From Bacteroidota bacterium (GTDB lineage: Bacteria > Bacteroidota > Bacteroidia > J057 > JAJTIE01), in assembly GCA_019638695.1 (NCBI GenBank), contig JAHBTG010000022.1, positions 1-36,770 on the forward strand: 36,770 nt of DNA, read 5' to 3'. Made by a program: the position numbers and the translations under genes. This document shows positions 34,947 to 36,770 of the stretch, in pieces. Below the pieces are notes generated by a model. It was not told the DNA's origin. It saw nothing but the letters and a program-made list of their open reading frames with translations, and searched no databases. The stretch's first letter is position 1, and each line of letters opens with the position of its first letter.

Positions 34947-35351
34947 CTAGATCAACTGCTTGTTCAGGCAAATGAGGGTGACAGATACCCCGCCCAAGCG
35001 TTCGATATCCCGGCCGCCCATTTCAGTATCTTCATCATGCAGCTCATATACCCATACCACATCCAGGCGCGGAAAGAAGCCGGCTTCTATCTTTTGCTTG
35101 AGCTTGCTTACCAGTATGAACAGTTGCTTGTTGGCGCTGGTATTCATGTAATTGATGGCTACCAGCAGCTTAAGAGGCTCTTTGGGGAAAAGAGGCGTAT
35201 AGTCATCCACCCATTTGAGGATGGGTTCAAAGAAATCTATAGAGTTACTGGGAAAGCAGGAACCTGTGAACGCCAGGACATGGGTGCGCACGTCATAGAG
35301 GACCTCCGGCGTATTATCGGTATGGGTAACGAAAATGGGTTCGGGTTTCAC
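34947..35351 (-). CDS. SiaC-family protein (DUF1987), divergent copy
   Basis: 134 residues starting at GTG 35349-35351 (MKPEPIFVTHTDNTPEVLYD). Alignable by eye with the copy at 15092-15469: TDNTPEVLYDV, FFEPILKWVDDYTP, YMNTSANKQLFILVSKL and WVYELHDEDTEMGGRDIERLGG. The phospho-site region keeps Asn-Thr-Ser and the later Lys (Thr71) but SSS has become SAN, and the GRS.PE segment is altered. So it may have another partner or a different regulation. The GTG start is backed by TAATTTTA 4 nt upstream. It sits between an amidase gene and dapF, so it could be co-transcribed with either. Confidence 0.78.
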   Translation of the reverse strand: MKPEPIFVTHTDNTPEVLYDVRTHVLAFTGSCFPSNSIDFFEPILKWVDDYTPLFPKEPLKLLVAINYMNTSANKQLFILVSKLKQKIEAGFFPRLDVVWVYELHDEDTEMGGRDIERLGGVSVTLICLNKQLI

Positions 35352-35355
35352 ACCC

Positions 35356-35363
35356 TAAAATTA
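35356..35363 (-). promoter_or_regulatory. -7-like element TAATTTTA of the divergent SiaC gene
   Basis: Minus-strand TAATTTTA differs from TAnnTTTG only in the last base and lies 4 nt before the GTG start. Confidence 0.45.
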
Positions 35364-35389
35364 GCAAAACCCGGTTGCCTGCGCAAACC

Positions 35390-36178
35390 CTATAGGCCGT
35401 GGTATTTGCGGATGGATTGGTACAGCGAGTTGGCCATGTGCTCCTGCCCCTCGTTGCTGGAGAGATATACCTCTTCTTTGGGATGCGAGATGAAACCGAC
35501 CTCTACCAGTACGCTGGGCATGGAAGTGCGCCACAATACCAGGAAACCGGCTTGCTTAACGCCCCGGTTGAAACGCTGGGTGGCGGCCACCAGCTTTTCC
35601 TGCACTATCTGCGCAAACTCCAGGCTCTGGCGCTGGTGAGAGTGCGCCGTCAGCCGAAACATGATATACGCCTCGGGAGATTTGGGGTCAAAACCGTCAT
35701 ACTTCTCCTGGTGGTTCTCTTCCAGCAGGATGGCGCTGTTTTCTTTCATGATCACATCCAGCTGGGCGTCGTTCATGTGCATGCCCACTGCGTAGGTTTC
35801 TGCCCCGTGGGCGGTCACGTTAGTGTTGCTGTTGCAGTGGATGCTGATAAAGAGGTCGGCATGATGCTTGTTGGCCAGGTCTGCACGGTCATAGAGGCCC
35901 ACAAACCGGTCGTCTTCCCGCGTGCGCATCACCTTGATGCCGGGGGTGTTCTTGACGATCAGGTCGTGCAGTTTATTGGACACATTGAGCACCACGGTCT
36001 TTTCATAGGACTTTTTGCTGTGGCCGACGGCGCCGGGGTCTTTGCCCCCGTGGCCGGGGTCCAGTACGATCAGTTTGAGCGGACGCTGGGGTTTATGCGC
36101 CGGTGTGGTGCTGAAAGAGGTGGTCAGGACAAAACCGGATGCCAGGACTACAGGCAATATCCATCGTGTAGCTTTCAT
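35390..36178 (-). CDS. N-acetylmuramoyl-L-alanine amidase (Amidase_3 family)
   Basis: 262 residues from ATG 36176-36178. The signal peptide MKATRWILPVVLASGFVLTT leads to a mature amidase. Zinc ligands are His43 (LDPGHGGKDPGAVG), Glu59 (SYEKTVVLNVS) and His114 (FISIHCNSN), with catalytic Glu226 in SVLVEVGFISHPKEE. The inserted segment (ETYAVGMHMNDAQLDVIM) is typical of Bacteroidota AmiC-type enzymes. It cuts the amide bond between peptide and sugar in peptidoglycan during division and daughter-cell separation. It is divergent from the lptD-like gene, another envelope gene. Confidence 0.95.
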   Translation of the reverse strand: MKATRWILPVVLASGFVLTTSFSTTPAHKPQRPLKLIVLDPGHGGKDPGAVGHSKKSYEKTVVLNVSNKLHDLIVKNTPGIKVMRTREDDRFVGLYDRADLANKHHADLFISIHCNSNTNVTAHGAETYAVGMHMNDAQLDVIMKENSAILLEENHQEKYDGFDPKSPEAYIMFRLTAHSHQRQSLEFAQIVQEKLVAATQRFNRGVKQAGFLVLWRTSMPSVLVEVGFISHPKEEVYLSSNEGQEHMANSLYQSIRKYHGL

Positions 36179-36269
36179 AATGGTATTACTTTTGCGGTTC
36201 TTGAATTGCAGATATTCACCTGTACAAAAATCGCGCCTTTTGCCTAGAGCCGCCACTGCATTGCTGCAC

Positions 36270-36770
36270 ATGTTCCTGTTCTCCTGCCTGTTGCCGGCGT
36301 GGATAACCTGGGGCGGGGGAACCGTGGGGTATGCGCAGGGGACGGTACCGGCACAGCCCGATTCTGCCGGGGTGTTGGTAGATTTTACGCAAAGCGTGGT
36401 GGATAGTTTGCGCAAAAAGGCCCGGTTTGAATCGCCTGTGGCTTATGAGGCGCAGGACAGTGTGATCTTTGAACTGAAACAGGAAACCTTGCTGCTCTAC
36501 ACCCAGGGCAAGATCCAGTACCAGCGGATGAACCTCACTGCAGACCGCATCCGCATGGATATGCAGGCGCATACCATGGAAGCCCGGGGGGTGGCAGACA
36601 GCTTGGGACAGTTAAGCGGCACGCCTGCTTTTGAAGACAATGGGCAGAGCTATACGGCAGAGCAGATCCGGTATAATTATGACACGGGTAAGGGCCGGGT
36701 CATCTATGCCCGCACCCAGATGCAGGAGCAGCAGGTCATAGGGCCGGTCTCCCGCCGCAATCCGGACAAT
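36270..36770 (+). CDS. lptD: LptD-like outer-membrane LPS-assembly protein, 5' part (runs off the window)
   Basis: 167 codons from ATG 36270 to the window end, no stop seen. A hydrophobic signal-like start (MFLFSCLLPAWITWGGGTVGYAQ) is followed by the OstA/LptD N-terminal beta-jellyroll pattern: RFESPVAYEAQDSVIFELK, LLLYTQGKIQYQRMNLTADR, TMEARGVADSLGQLSGTPAF and AEQIRYNYDTGKGRVIYART. LptD with LptE inserts LPS into the outer leaflet. An in-frame TTG at 36240 would add ten residues with an Arg and give a fuller signal peptide, so the start is open. The barrel part is beyond the window. Confidence 0.82.
   Translation, partial: MFLFSCLLPAWITWGGGTVGYAQGTVPAQPDSAGVLVDFTQSVVDSLRKKARFESPVAYEAQDSVIFELKQETLLLYTQGKIQYQRMNLTADRIRMDMQAHTMEARGVADSLGQLSGTPAFEDNGQSYTAEQIRYNYDTGKGRVIYARTQMQEQQVIGPVSRRNPDN

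Noticed and set aside
36179-36415. N-terminal extension of the amidase
   Set aside because: It would overlap the lptD-like gene on the other strand and place a typical signal peptide in the middle of the protein.

Overview
The window is about 36.8 kb of gene-dense chromosomal DNA from a member of the Bacteroidota. It is moderately GC-rich for that phylum and probably belongs to Chitinophagales or a nearby group. The phylum call rests on the type IX secretion protein PorQ, two proteins with T9SS type A sorting domains, many copies of the Bacteroidota -7 promoter element TAnnTTTG, a Bacteroidota-type histone H1-like protein, a DUF2795 protein, a GWxTD-domain protein, SiaC/DUF1987 proteins, a RicT/PSP1 protein and an Mn-type SOD. 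I see no insertion sequence, phage, plasmid module or CRISPR array. Most of the window is core chromosome.

Layout. 1-4 kb: tail of a penicillin-binding protein 1C gene, a tRNA-Arg(ACG) with terminator, a beta-helix lipoprotein, a histone H1-like protein and a serine-palmitoyltransferase-like PLP enzyme, the last four on the minus strand. 3.8-13.2 kb, plus strand: porQ, a DUF4249-like lipoprotein, dnaK behind a helically phased repeat array, a GT-C membrane glycosyltransferase with a G10 tract, a T9SS-exported LRR protein and ligA. 13.2-18.2 kb: a small unknown protein with a lone CoA-transferase subunit A, sodA, a SiaC protein, a DUF2795 protein, then a divergent pair (GWxTD protein and WbqC-like protein). 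18.2-24 kb: a stand-alone nuoH, clpC, a 71-residue lipoprotein and a membrane-anchored coiled-coil protein. 24-31 kb: a tadA / EamA transporter / HExxH-protein operon on the minus strand, a large secreted beta-helix plus K+-channel-like protein, a TPR-like helical protein, a DUF2231-like membrane protein and ricT. 31-36.8 kb: a large T9SS-sorted adhesin-like protein, a minus-strand amidase / SiaC / dapF run, and the 5' part of an lptD-like gene.

Themes. The cell envelope and secretion dominate: PBP1C, PorQ, T9SS cargo, amidase, LptD, DapF, GT-C and a sphingolipid or sulfonolipid enzyme. Proteostasis is represented by dnaK and clpC. I found no single new multi-gene system. The observations most worth following up are the beta-helix ion-channel fusion, the phased CTGNCA array before dnaK, the exact 4-5 nt spacing between TAnnTTTG-like elements and start codons at eight genes (suggesting leaderless mRNAs), the G10 tract in the glycosyltransferase gene, and two SiaC paralogues without visible partners.
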